Of a stretch of DNA of 64,000 nt, positions 36,441 through 48,776 are shown one piece after another. The stretch comes from Adineta vaga. Taxonomy: Eukaryota > Rotifera. The position numbers and the translations under genes were made by a program. Location of the stretch: contig CP075495.1 of assembly GCA_021613535.1 (NCBI GenBank), forward strand, positions 9,238,001 to 9,302,000, in the 5' to 3' direction. How positions within the stretch are numbered: position 1 is the first letter of the stretch; every line of letters starts with the position of its first letter. The notes under the pieces are model-generated. The model was given only the letters and a program-made list of their open reading frames with translations, had not been told where the DNA came from and did not search any database.

Positions 36441-38581
36441 TCAAACGGGAAGTATTTCGTTTAAATTGAGTGTTATTGGTAAAATTTCAGGCATAACTGA
36501 ATGATGTGTTAATAGAGAAAGTAAGGTTGGAAATTGTTTAATTGTTCCTTTAATACGATAACTCGACGTCGTTTGTGTTGTCATTATTTTTTCAATTAAA
36601 TAATGAGAAATATTTGATTCATGAGCAAATTTTGGTACTTTAACTGATAGAGCATAACAATCTGGATGAGTTGTACTCTTGCGTACAACAAATGCACCGT
36701 ATTCAGCTTGTTGAAGAGCTTGACAAATGGCTTCTCTATTATAGAAAATTAAGTAAAGATTTTGTAAGAAAATATATATATAGCTAAAGAAAAGTGAAAT
36801 TTACCGTGAGAGATTTGGTTTATACCAACGTAATACCGATGTTAAATCATCAGCTGTCGATGAAAGTCTGTAATAATAAAAAAATTCTTTTTTTAGAACA
36901 AATTCATTTAGTTAGCGAAAGAAACAAACTTTAAAGGAATTATACGTTTTTTCTTTGTATGCTTCTTTTGCTGTTGGTGTTGCTGCTGTTGTTGTTGTTG
37001 TTTATTCAAATAATCATCTTTTGGATTAACATCAATCTTCGTTATAGATTTTGTTCCGATAACTGATGATAAAGATAGTGTTGGACATATTGTCATGGTC
37101 GAATAGAACTTATTATTACATAAACAATGATTATTAATCTCAGCTTCTATCATATCTGAAGGAGCTTGTCGAGAATAAGTTCCTGGAAGATGTGAACGTG
37201 ATGAATGTGTCGAAGATTTTCGTCGTCGACGTTCAGTTTTTGTGGAAAAATACGTTGATGATGGACAAGTGCATGTTACACAACGTATATCCGTAGATTC
37301 TGTTCGAGTCACATTCACCGGTATCAATGTACATGATATTAAATGTACGGGGATGAATTTTGATGATACCATTGGCATATCACAATAACCAGAATCTGCC
37401 GAAATTGATGATGTATTCGTTGAACGACGTGGTGTACGTCGAATAAAATTCCCAGTTTGTGATTTGTTATTATCATCAAATAGATATCTTATACAATTAA
37501 GTGGATCATCGTCATCATCATTCGCAACAGTAGCATCATCATCAGGTTTTGTAGGTGAAGAGACTGAAGACGAAGAAGAAGGAGAAGGAGATGATTCTTC
37601 AGAAACATCGAAATCAATATAATCAACAACAGATATAGATTTGTGAAACTCCGAAGTTGACGACGTATTTGTTACTTGTTGTTGATGATGACAGGTACAT
37701 TGTAATGTTGATGATTGAGTAATTGGTCCATGACAACGATAGACAGGTTGAGATATATCCGAACTACTATGAGAATATACAATTAATTGTTGTCGTGGTT
37801 TTGTAGATAATTTTGAAAGTGATTGATGATGATGTTGTTGATGAGGGTGATTATGATGAAATGAAGGATTCTCTCGTGTAAGATTATCAAGCTTGAAAAA
37901 TCAAGGAAGATTATGAAGAAAAGTTTTATATTTAATAATTAATTTTCTTTACTTTAGATTTGATTTCCATCGGTGATAAATAACCATCTTCGTCGAAACG
38001 TTTTGAATGATGATTTAAAAATTCATGATGTGAATGAGTTTTATTCATCTGGCAACATGTTTCACGAATTTTCTCATTAGAAGTCGTATTTCGACGTGCA
38101 CGATGAAGTGTGATCAGACGTCGTGCCTAAAAGAAAACATAGAAATACATATTTTTGTAAGAACAATAGAAGAAATACTTGCCCAATCTCGACTTTTTTC
38201 AAATAAACTTATACGTCGTTTAAGTGAACGTGTTGAACGAGGTAGAACAAGTTTATCATTATCCATATCAAATAATTCTGCTTCTTCAGCAACAAGTAAC
38301 AATGGATGTTGTTGTTGTTGTTGTTTTTGTTGTGATGATGATGAGAATGATGATGATGGTTGTGATAGTGGAGGTAATAAACGAGTACACATTGATAAGT
38401 TACTAGAATATGTCATTGATGGTATATGATCATTAGAAATCATACTGTAATTTTCGATTTCTTCGTCGTCACTACTGTCGTTCTCGTTTATGTCTTTCTT
38501 ATTAATAGTTTTGGAAAGAAATGAGGCTGATGTTAATGAATAATGATTCGATGGCATAGTTAAACGGTATGTATTCGACAT
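36441..38581 (-). CDS. Tensin-type SH2 domain protein lacking a PTB domain
   Basis: Five exons: 38581-38183, 38126-37953, 37891-36930, 36867-36805 and 36735-36441 (1893 nt, 630 aa). The C-terminal SH2 domain (about residues 524-625) begins WYKPNLSREAICQ, has the phosphotyrosine-binding arginine in FVVRKS, then HYLIEK, IKGTIKQFPTLLSLLTHHS, and ends LPITLNL. WYKP, the KGxxKQFP strand and the late block match tensin-family SH2 domains. Unlike tensins, no PTB follows and no PTEN-like or C2 region precedes. The first ~520 residues are low-complexity (Ser, His, Gln, acidic runs) with a basic RSTRSLKRRISLFEKSRDW segment. Intron 1 needs a GC donor (TGG|GCAAGT); the nearby GT site gives a stop. An acceptor 9 bp upstream of the ATG implies a spliced 5' UTR or further upstream exons. 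Likely role: adaptor binding phosphotyrosine at adhesions (inferred). Confidence 0.82.
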
Positions 38582-39890
38582 AACATCACCTAGAATATGA
38601 CAGAACTGAGAATAATACTAATAGAAAAAAAAGTTACGGTCAAACAAGTGTGTAAATTTATATGGTATTAATATTGATGATGAGCAAAAAAAGAAAAGAA
38701 AGAAAGAAGAAGAAGATGATGATAATGATGATGTCATCAATACCAGTAGTAATGACACAGTGGGTGCCAATGCATGTAATGATCAAATAAGATCGATTGA
38801 TGGATGGATCTGAATGTTCGTATGAACAGTTATGATATGATGCAACAATTGTCTATGTAACTAATTTTTTTTGCTTGGGATAAAAGTGAAAGATATAATC
38901 ATCAGAGGAGCAAAAAGAAAGCGAGAAGATGATATGTCGAATACAGGACGACAGGCGGCAACCTTCACTCAAGGTTGATAAAAAACGAAAGAATCAACGA
39001 TGATCGATATAATATCATCAACAGACAGTTGAAAAAGATGTACTAATGAATTCTAGAAGTATATCTTAATAGACACACGTAGAAATGTGCTAATAACCGT
39101 TTAGACAATGAAAAGGTCATCAATTCAAGAAGTTCTCATCAATGGCATAATCGAACGAGAAAGAAAGAAAGGGAGAGAGAGAGAATCAGAAGGATAAAAT
39201 AGTAAGAATAACAATGAACAATCACTCTCACCATATGAAATCACATTCTAGTTAACCTTTGTATGCCTTTATGTGAATAAGACAATAGATCACACTTCGA
39301 AATAGACTTACCAGCAGGGATAATAACAATAACAATATAGAAGTAACAAGAAGGAAAGAAAAGCAGCAAAAAAGTTGGTCTCGCCGTCTATAAACGCGTG
39401 GATCAAGTCACTAGTGAGATCGATGACGATTGACATTTTGATAGGAAGAACCTTGAGCATCCGAACGAATTGTTCTTCATGACTATGAACTTTGATAGAA
39501 TTTATGAGAGGATTAACGAACAAGAATATATGTTGTTCTAATTCGCGTACTTCTACTTATTCTTTTGTTCATATAACGTCCCTGAGGAAAGAAAAAGAAA
39601 AAAGAGAAGAAAAGAAAAGGAAAAAGAGGATTGAATTACAGTTTCAACTTGACTTTTAACGTACGAGAAGAAGCATAAACGAATACACACACACATTTTC
39701 ACGCAAGAAATATATACTTGACGTTGGAGAATAATGAGCAAGGTAGCAATGTGTCATCCATTGTGCTTCATAGAACTGAATAGAATATGATTATCAACAA
39801 ATATCGATAGCGGAAGCAACATGTGTCACTCGATCTATAAGCATATGAAAAAAAAAGACAAGTTTGCTCCTGTTGAATACACATAAATAA

Positions 39891-39914
39891 ATATATATAT
39901 ATATATATATATAT
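39891..39914. repeat. (AT)12 microsatellite
   Basis: Twenty-four bases of uninterrupted AT, flanked by TATG/TACA and CACA repeats. Confidence 0.85.
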
Positions 39915-41735
39915 GTATATGTACATATGTGCATACAGAATACATACACACACACACCTTGTACTACACGTAGAGATCAATCACATTTTGTCACGATATA
40001 TATGTGCATACATACGAATGTTCGAAAAAAGAATATGAATATATATATCTAAATGAAGGTACGAAGATGAAAAAGAAGCATGTCCCCGAAAGGCGACGAT
40101 AATGACAACAGACCACTACCATTCAATGCGAAACAGTATGATGATGTAATTTTGAATGAGAGAATATTCGCATACTTACATCCGTACGCATCAAACCGTC
40201 ATCTTCAACATATCTATCATATGCAATGGTTGGTCACCGTGTAAATGACAGAAACACATTTTACTCCTCTTCTTTTCTCACTATTGAATGTTTTCTATAC
40301 ATCAGTCATGTTACTAGACTAGAAGATCAGATGACGGACTCTTTTGAATCTATATGTGTATGTATTTACTACAAGAAGAAAAAGAAGCCGCTGTTGATCA
40401 ATACAATTCATCGTTCGATGATGAGTGATATCTATATGATGACTGTCTTCAGTTCTTACTTGAATGCTTTTCTTTCTCGTCATATCAATCGCTCAATTCA
40501 GAATACTTATTCCTGATTAGTTCTCACAAAGAGTGAGCAATGACAATACCTTCAATTCTCCACTAAACATTGATGAAAGATTGATGGATCATCAATATAT
40601 CTATAAGTAATCCTATGTACATTCCTAGATTGTTATTGTTAGTTAGTTAGTTACGAGGAATTCATTCATTTGGTTGATAGAAAAAGAAAATGAATAAATG
40701 AATAGCTGACTATGGGAACATGATGTGATGACCTTGTATTAGCAATGGCCAATCGAGAATGTATACAAAACGATGGGTTTGGTTCTTCCTTGTTCGTACA
40801 CTCACTTGTTTGCTTGCCTTCCTCGCTCGCTCGCTCGCTCACTCATTCATTTCCTTGCATGTCAGACACAAAACGAGAATCAGAAACGAATAATGATGAA
40901 CGAGAACGGACAGTACATGTTTGTCGGCAAGAGAAAAAAATCGAGGGTACTCTTATACAAATCTCTATAGTGACATCCAATGTGATGTGATGATCGCCAT
41001 TCTCTGTCTTCTTACTTCACATAGCCTTAAGAGGAGTGAAGAAGGCAGAAGAAGAAACGAGAATAAACTGGGTTGGGCATCACGCAATTTGTATGGAATA
41101 TGGGAAGAGAAAGGAGAGAAGAAAACAAATACAAACTATACCATTCATTTCCACCTTTTTTCTATTGCTTCCAATTGCTGTCAGGCAAACAAACAGATGT
41201 CAGTTAGAATGATGATGATGATGCCGATTGATCCTCTTTTTTTCTTCTCTCAAAATATCATTATCTAAATACATGTATACATACAGGAGAAGACCCTCAC
41301 CTCATTGTATTCTCACAATAGATATTCAAAACAAAAATCAACGAACAAATATATATAAATATATATATAGAGATATTTATCCATATAGAATTTATAAACT
41401 AATTATACGATTACGGCCTCTGTGTGGTCCATATGCAAATGACTCAATGGGGTGCATGTATGCAATTTTGTTTTGTTTGTGCACTCTAGCTAGACACTCG
41501 AACAATTGCTCACTTCTTTGTCTTTTTCTTTTTCATTTCTCTTTCATTTTTCTTTTTCTATTCTAATCAGTTGACCAACAAATGACTTAGACGAATGGAC
41601 ACTTAAGATGAGTCGTTTTCGAAGGATAAACTCTATACATATTGAACAGGATTAGCTGTTTTTACCACACCATTGATTGATTCAGTGATTGACGACATGA
41701 ATGGTATATGTATATATGCATAAGCTTTTCGCACA

Positions 41736-41761
41736 TCTCTCTCTCTCTCTCTCTCTCTCTC
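41736..41761. repeat. (TC)13 microsatellite
   Basis: Twenty-six bases of uninterrupted TC, the longest simple repeat noticed in the window. Confidence 0.9.
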
Positions 41762-43616
41762 GTTTCATCAACAACACAAAACAAAAAATAACTTTGAAAG
41801 AAATCAAGAAAAAAAAAGACAAATAGCAAATAGATATGTGTATATACATATTGTGAGACCTTGATAATACTAGTTGAAAGAAGGACAGTATGTCTATATA
41901 ATATTTTACCTAATAGTGTCTGTCGTATGTCAACGGAAAAAAAGAAGCATCAATAACAATGTTGATAGAGACATGGTATGTTATTTCAATTCTATGCATC
42001 GCAATATAGACCCTAGATCAAGTTGCCCACCTATCATTCTTCGATTAGATACGCAATGATATTGACAAAAAAGAAAAAGAAATCATATTGAAAAAATCCA
42101 TCATGATGTATCGATTTAAAACCTTTTAATATCTTATCTTAATGTCTAGGGGGCACATAAGCAGCCTAAAAAAGAAAGAAAAGGAATGTTATTAAATAAA
42201 TATACACATATGTATATCATCAAGGTACAATATTATTTATCGAAAAATGTCATTTATTTCTAATCATTATACAGATAAGTTTTTAAATCATAAAGATTCC
42301 AACAATATCTTGATAGAACATCAATTCCATAAGCGAATACATATATTAAAGAGGATGTCCTTTCTACTTTAACTAATTTGTTAAAATCAAACAAACAAGA
42401 TAAGATTATATCAATGGGAAACTTTTTCAAAACATTTTACATAACATACGAATGTACATTAGTGAGAGAGAGAGAAAAAAAACACAGAATTGTTTTAAAC
42501 GAAGTTTAATATATTCATCAAATGTCGTTCTTTCAAGATTGATGAGAAAGAATTGTAATTAAACTCTATCCTATTACATCATATCATGACAAGTAGATTA
42601 TCATGATTCTTTTTTTTCATTGTACATATTTCTGATGTTTATTATCATGACAGTATAGCATTCATCTGTGAAGAAGACATAACATTTAAATAGATAAATT
42701 AATAATATCAATCTTTCAATTGATTCTCTATGCGAATATAAAATATAATTTATGTTCTTTTCTTAACATGTACTATCTACGTAATAGTTCTTCTTCTTCT
42801 TCTTTTTACAGAGATGATGATGATGTTCTATTGATTTCATTAAATAGTTTTATTACACATCCTACATATTACGTCAACATCTATTTGAAGATGACATTCA
42901 TTTACTCGAGTAATTCAATTGGAAGAATTACAACGTATTGATAATAAGTATTCGATTGATTGAAAAAATAATGTGCCTATTTACATGACAGAATTGAGTT
43001 TGATTATCAATTGTATTCTTTTTTCATTATGAAGGACAAGATATTGATATTCTCTAATCTTTTTTAAATAGTGATTTAAATCTTTTAAATAATATTAGAA
43101 TATTAAATGTTGATTATAAAGAATGTTTTATTCAAATAAATACCATCGTACACGTTTTGAGGCGGCTGGCTTTTTTACGTATATGACATGATGATTTATA
43201 GTCTTCGTCTTTGAGATATCTGCTGAATGTAGCTATTATTTAGAAAATTAGACAAAATTAATCAGTCTTTATATTAATAATCTATTTCCTGATGATAAGA
43301 GAATAATATGGCGGCAAAGAAATTTTCATCGATTAATGTTTTTTCTTCGTCTGAAAGAATAATTACAAAGTATATTTCAACCTAGAGAAAACTACTACGT
43401 ACAAAGATTCTTTTATTTGATAAAAATAAATTCACGAATGGAATTAGTACATAATATACTTGTCAAATTTGTCAAAAGTTCATATAATTTCACCTCCGTC
43501 TATCTGACAGGCATACCATGGGATTCATCTTTATTTGTTTCTGACGTTCTGTATGAGATTTCTTCTTCTTATTTTAATGAATTTTCTCATATATATTGAT
43601 GACAAAAATATGATTT

Positions 43617-44900
43617 TCACATTGTTGAAGTTCTGTATTGATGACGATGATGGTGATGATGATGATGGTGATGCTGAGAATTTGGAGAACATGATCCACG
43701 ATTGGTCATAGTTGTATGAGTCATAGTAGCTGAAGTATTCTGACAAACTGGTACTGCAGTATATTGTCTGTTACAAAGAATATATCGATGATAGAAAATT
43801 TTTAAATTACGTGAATATTCATAAAATGTTTGTACTGTTGCTCGACGAAAACGTTGACCAGCAAAACAATAAAAGATAAAATTTGTCTATTTAATATAGA
43901 AAAACATGATGGTATAATGAGATACGTTTTTTGATGATTTTTCGAAGAACTTACCGCATTATTTAATTGAAGGAAAATAATAGTAATTTGGTCCAAAACA
44001 AATGTTTGTTTAATTTCATATACTGAACGACTTTTTGATCGATTAAGTTGTATTATATATATAATCGATGCTGGTGTTGTGAATAAATAAAATGATAAAC
44101 TAACAGTTAAAAGCATAATTGTTAATTGTCGTTGTTTTCGATTGAAATTCACATCACAAATGCGTATTTCAGAGTTTTCTGTATTTGCCATAGACACTGA
44201 GGAAAGTCGATGTCGTCGTTGACATAAAGCTCCAACAGTGAATAGATTTGATAGAAGAAATAAATCTGGTATAGCATAAAATATAATTGGCTGATATACG
44301 CGAATAATTGAACGACCACGGAGACTTAATGTACATTTTCCTTTTGCTGATGTATTAATTATTTCATGTGTAAGGGGAAATAATGCTGTTAAAAAGATAA
44401 TCGCAATTGTTAGAAGTATATAGATTGAATATCGTGCTGAATCGATTGTACAAAACCGTTTGGCAAGAAATGGAGAGAAAACTGCAACACAACGTTCTAG
44501 AAATATAATTTATATGTAAATCATTCATTGATTATAAGGATGGATAGTTACCTAATGTTATAATAACAAGAATCCAATTAGCACAGAATATTGATAAATC
44601 TCTCAGATAATCTAGAGAACAATGTAGAAATAGATAACCATGAAATCGAACTAAATTTGAAGCATTTAAAAGTAAAACAGCTGTATCAAATATTCCCATA
44701 TAGGTTATAAATACAGCTGATGATGTATTTTTTAATGATTTTCGATTGATAACGATCATAGCGAGAAGATTTCCAAGTATACCAACGACACAAATAAATC
44801 CTTGAACGAATGCCATAATACGATTGACATCATCAAGATATTGTTGAATTTCATCGCGACGACTGGTTGAAGATGATGATAATGACGAATTATTGGACAT
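43617..44900 (-). CDS. Class A GPCR with polyhistidine C-terminus
   Basis: Three exons (44900-44552, 44496-43955, 43886-43617; 1161 nt, 386 aa). Seven hydrophobic helices are visible. Landmarks: LGNLLAM in TM1, YMGIFDTAVLL in TM2, ERCVAVF (DRY equivalent) formed across intron 1, KRQRQLTIMLL at the TM6 start, and TNFIFYCFAGQRFRR in TM7/helix 8 formed across intron 2. Both introns keep these motifs in frame. The start chosen is MSNNSSLSSS; an upstream alternative would need a non-ATG codon. The cytosolic tail ends with nine consecutive histidines and HRHQYRTSTM. It belongs to the same loose receptor class as the nested GPCR but is not a close copy. Ligand unknown. Confidence 0.85.
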
Positions 44901-47900
44901 TTTTCTTTTGTTTATAAGAATCTTTAATTTATATATAAAGAAAGAATTGAGTGGATGTTTAGCTTTTCTTGTGGAAACAAACAACTCTTTATATTATTTG
45001 TCAAAACCTAGGCTATCAACGAAAGTACTATTGTCTATATCTGTCTATCTAGTTTCTAAGGACAAAAAAATGGATACACCAGAGAATATGCCCAATTATG
45101 CTATATGTCTAACTATTTTTATTTTAGTCGATTGTTATTCGTTTCTAAATCTTGCATAACTTTCTCGTTTGAATTACACGAATGAATATTCGTCAGTACT
45201 CTCCTACCTCTGTTTCGATTGAGACAAAAAAAAACAAAATGTCCTCGCTGATTCTTGACAACGAATTTTTATTTCAAAATATTACTAATAACAAGTCTAA
45301 TTATATTATCATTAATGGCATGTAGAAGTTTTCCTCATACAACTAAGTGTCGTCGAACTATCCTCAAGAGAGTAAGAAAAACAAAAGAATGCCTAAAAAT
45401 ATTGACATAGAAAAATGTTGTCAATTACAATACATGTTTCAGTCTATCTCAAAGGACAAGTGTATAGAATATGACGTACGTTTCGTAGATAAATTGATTC
45501 AACAGTTGTGCAAGGGTTATTTCACAAGAGAATAAAATATAGGACGAAGAAATTCAGAAACTGTCAAAAAATATTTACATCAATATTTTTCAAAGTTCTT
45601 TTCTCTAAACATAAGAACAGTTATTATTAGTCATTAGAATAACTACTAGTTCGCACTGAGTTAATCAATACTTTTCAAAATAAAGAAAGAAATAACAAGA
45701 CTTATGTTGAACGAGTGATTGGCGAACGAATGTAATTCATGGTTTTATTATAACAAGCTGATGCCATATATAACTTTTGAACTAAGCAGAAAACTTTTTC
45801 TAATATGAGTGTGAACTATGCTCTCAATATAAAAAGAATCTCATTTTTCCTAATTAGTAGCGACACAATTGTTGATCTTTATAACGTGTTGAAAATAAAA
45901 GAAGTCAAACGGAAATAACGAACTATTCTTATTCTATATCAGCTAGTTTTTTTCTTCTTTTGTTAGGAGTCATGAGTTAAGATGTAAATTAACTCTTCAT
46001 GAATGAGACAGACAAATAATTAATATGACTCATTAACTAATATTTTTTTAGTAAAAGATAAATGAACTAGTACTGCATTATATTGAATATAGATTGGAAA
46101 TACTTTACTTACAAGATACTTTTTTAGAAGACTACTCAGCTTTTTTTCCCATTACATTCGATATGTTGTCAAGTCGTATTAGATATCTCACTGTATCGAT
46201 ACTATGACATCCTGTCTTATGACGAAAGAAAAGATCAGTTCTTCTGGTACTTTAAAACATGACGATCTCATCTGAAAATATTTATTGGAAGTAAGAAGAC
46301 AAAAAAAAGTACATCTTATCTGTGTGTCACTTGTAGAAAATCTGCTGCGCTATTGTGTTGATGACATGTCATCAAAAAAGAATAAGACATGTTTATAGAA
46401 TAAGATTCCGACATTGTACATTACGATCTTTTATTCTCTACGACAGGAAAAAAAACGAAGAAGACAAAGATTACCCAAAATAAAAGTGGATCGTTCTTTT
46501 TCTTTCTTCGTATCTCGAAAGATAGAAAATTAATAGCTATAACCTATGCTTTTTTCAGTCATCATAAGAAAGGCTTGTATATATAATCATGAAACAATTT
46601 TGAAGGACAGTAATAACAAAGTTACATTTAACATGATGAATTAGATTTTACTATGCTTACAGTAATTGTGTACATGTAGAACAAGAAAAACTATGCAGCT
46701 GTTCTTACAACTCTTCAAGTCAGTTTTTGACAGCACATGTGTTCATTCATCATAAAACAGGAAAAAATCCTTAATTATTGTGATACAAAATGATCAAAGA
46801 CTATTTTATACATTCTGATTAGTTGAGAAATTTAAAATAAAACTATCTAGAAGAAGATTTATCTTAATAAAGGACATATCTGATCTTCAAACTTGCATAG
46901 TCGACATCTAAACTAACAAGATTTATTTACTAATTCGATTACAGACGACGATCAATTGATTACTATAAAAATAGAAAATATGAATAAGTGCATTTTTTTT
47001 GATTGTGTGGATCTTTTCTACACAATTAAAAAGAGATCGATTATCATATTAGTAACATCAAAACAATAATATTGCCTATATGTACGATACTCTTTTTTAT
47101 ATTATCTCAAAATATAGAAAATTTATCTCTATTTTTTTAATGACAAAAATGTCTATTCACAAATAACAAATCATTATTTCTAAATTGCTGCTACATACAT
47201 TCATCTTTATGTCGTGTTTGTTATTGAAATACTTATTGAAGAGAATTTCGTGTGATAATAACACGCTTTTCCATATGTGAAAATAAATATACTTATATAT
47301 ATATATATCCTTTTCCAATGAAATAGCTTATACCCTTATCTGAAAGAGCAGTTAAAAACAGAAACTATAGAAAGAAATGATGTTTATACCAGTATTTCCG
47401 TAAAAAGACATCAATAAATGTCAGTATCAATTGATAGATATTGTATTGCAAATCGAAATCTATATTGAAATGTAGACCTAAACATATGGCGACATTTTAA
47501 GAACATAGTTTTTAATTTAGATATTGATTATGTGTCTGCAAAAGTGAACTTTTCTCATCAATATCCTTATGGTACAATTTCGATGTTATTTATTCGATGA
47601 AGAATTCATTGGTGATTAGTAAAGTTCTCTTTCTAATTCTTGCATCATATTATTGTAAGTAGGTCATGATTACGTTTAGAAAATACTAGTATTTCTTCAT
47701 CGTTGCACAACTTCAAATTCAAAAATAGTTTACGATAAGAAATTTTCATTTCGATTCAATTGAGAAAACTTCGTTCTTGACTTCGCATACAATCGATTAA
47801 CGTATCTTACACGACAATTGATAATCCAATGAGAAGCTGATAGTTGGTATTCACTAACAGTCTTCTATTGTTCTTATTGTTCTTATTGTTATTCTGTAGT

Positions 47901-48776
47901 TATTGTTTTTCGGTTGGAAAAATGACGGTTGACGCAAGCCTTTTTTTTGTCCACGGTGTACAAAAAAACATACGAATAACGACGTAATTTGATAAGATAA
48001 TACAGAGTGAAGAAAAGAACGAAAAAAAACGAAAGAATTCTATGTTTCATTTTGTTCCATATGACAATGCATATGTTCGACAAATGTTATCATAAGTCTT
48101 ATAATTTTCGACATTTTTATTCGTTTCTTCTTCGAGATATTTTTTTGTAAAAAGTGAAATTTTACATGGCAAAATTGTTCCTTCTGTATTAGCCATGTGT
48201 TCCAGGATGTTTATTCTCTGGAATGAGTAATCGTCTACGCCACATCAACAGCCTTTTCTTCTGTTTACCGTCCTCACTTTCAGCTTTACTTTCATCTACT
48301 ACTACTACTACTAGTCGAAAACAGTGTAAAAAAAGAGAAGTCGACAATATTTATTCTATTATTTTTTTAATGTATCCAACTTTCATCGAAAAGTATGAGA
48401 TTCAGATTAAGACGAACAAAAAAAACGTTTTTGTTTTTTTTTCTCAATGATGTACTTGCTTCTGTATTTTCGCACATTGTGAGACTTCTACTTCCGAGAA
48501 AGATAGTATGAAGTATAAATATGTAGTTAAAAAATGTTGACCATTGTAAATTATCAACAAGAAATAATTCTTATCCAAAGAATCCACCACGTGTTCTAGG
48601 ATTATATTCTTTTCGTTTCTTTATGACCTCTTAGTCCTCTTCTTTTTTGTTATGAAAAAAAAGTATCGTATAGTTATGCATGATCGATATTATCTATACA
48701 TTCTTTTTCTTTTTCTTTTTCGTTTTTTCTGTTTGATTTTACATAGAACGACGATTTTTTGTTACATTTAGATATA
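44901..48776. other. Long intergenic region upstream of Argonaute
   Basis: About 3.9 kb of AT-rich DNA between divergently oriented GPCR (-) and Argonaute (+) genes. It should contain both promoters; the last ~100 bp before 48777 is pyrimidine-rich (TTTTTCTTTTTC) and includes a possible acceptor (CATTTAG) just before the start codon, so the Argonaute 5' UTR may be spliced. Open frames here are short and featureless. Confidence 0.5.

Larger units (their letters stand above)
38582..43616. other. Large repeat-rich non-coding region
   Basis: Five kilobases without a convincing gene. It contains the 5' flank of the SH2 gene, including a possible minus-strand exon ending at the donor CTGCTG|GTAAGT near 39312, and the 3' flank of the second GPCR. 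It is rich in microsatellites, GAAA and CATA tracts, and short direct repeats such as CTCG (40821-40840). The many 60-115-codon open frames on both strands have low-complexity composition and no domains. Confidence 0.5.

Noticed and set aside
39308-42941. Many 60-115 codon open frames in the 38.6-43.6 kb region
   Set aside because: They are low-complexity or hydrophobic by AT content, lack domains, and contradict one another on opposite strands.
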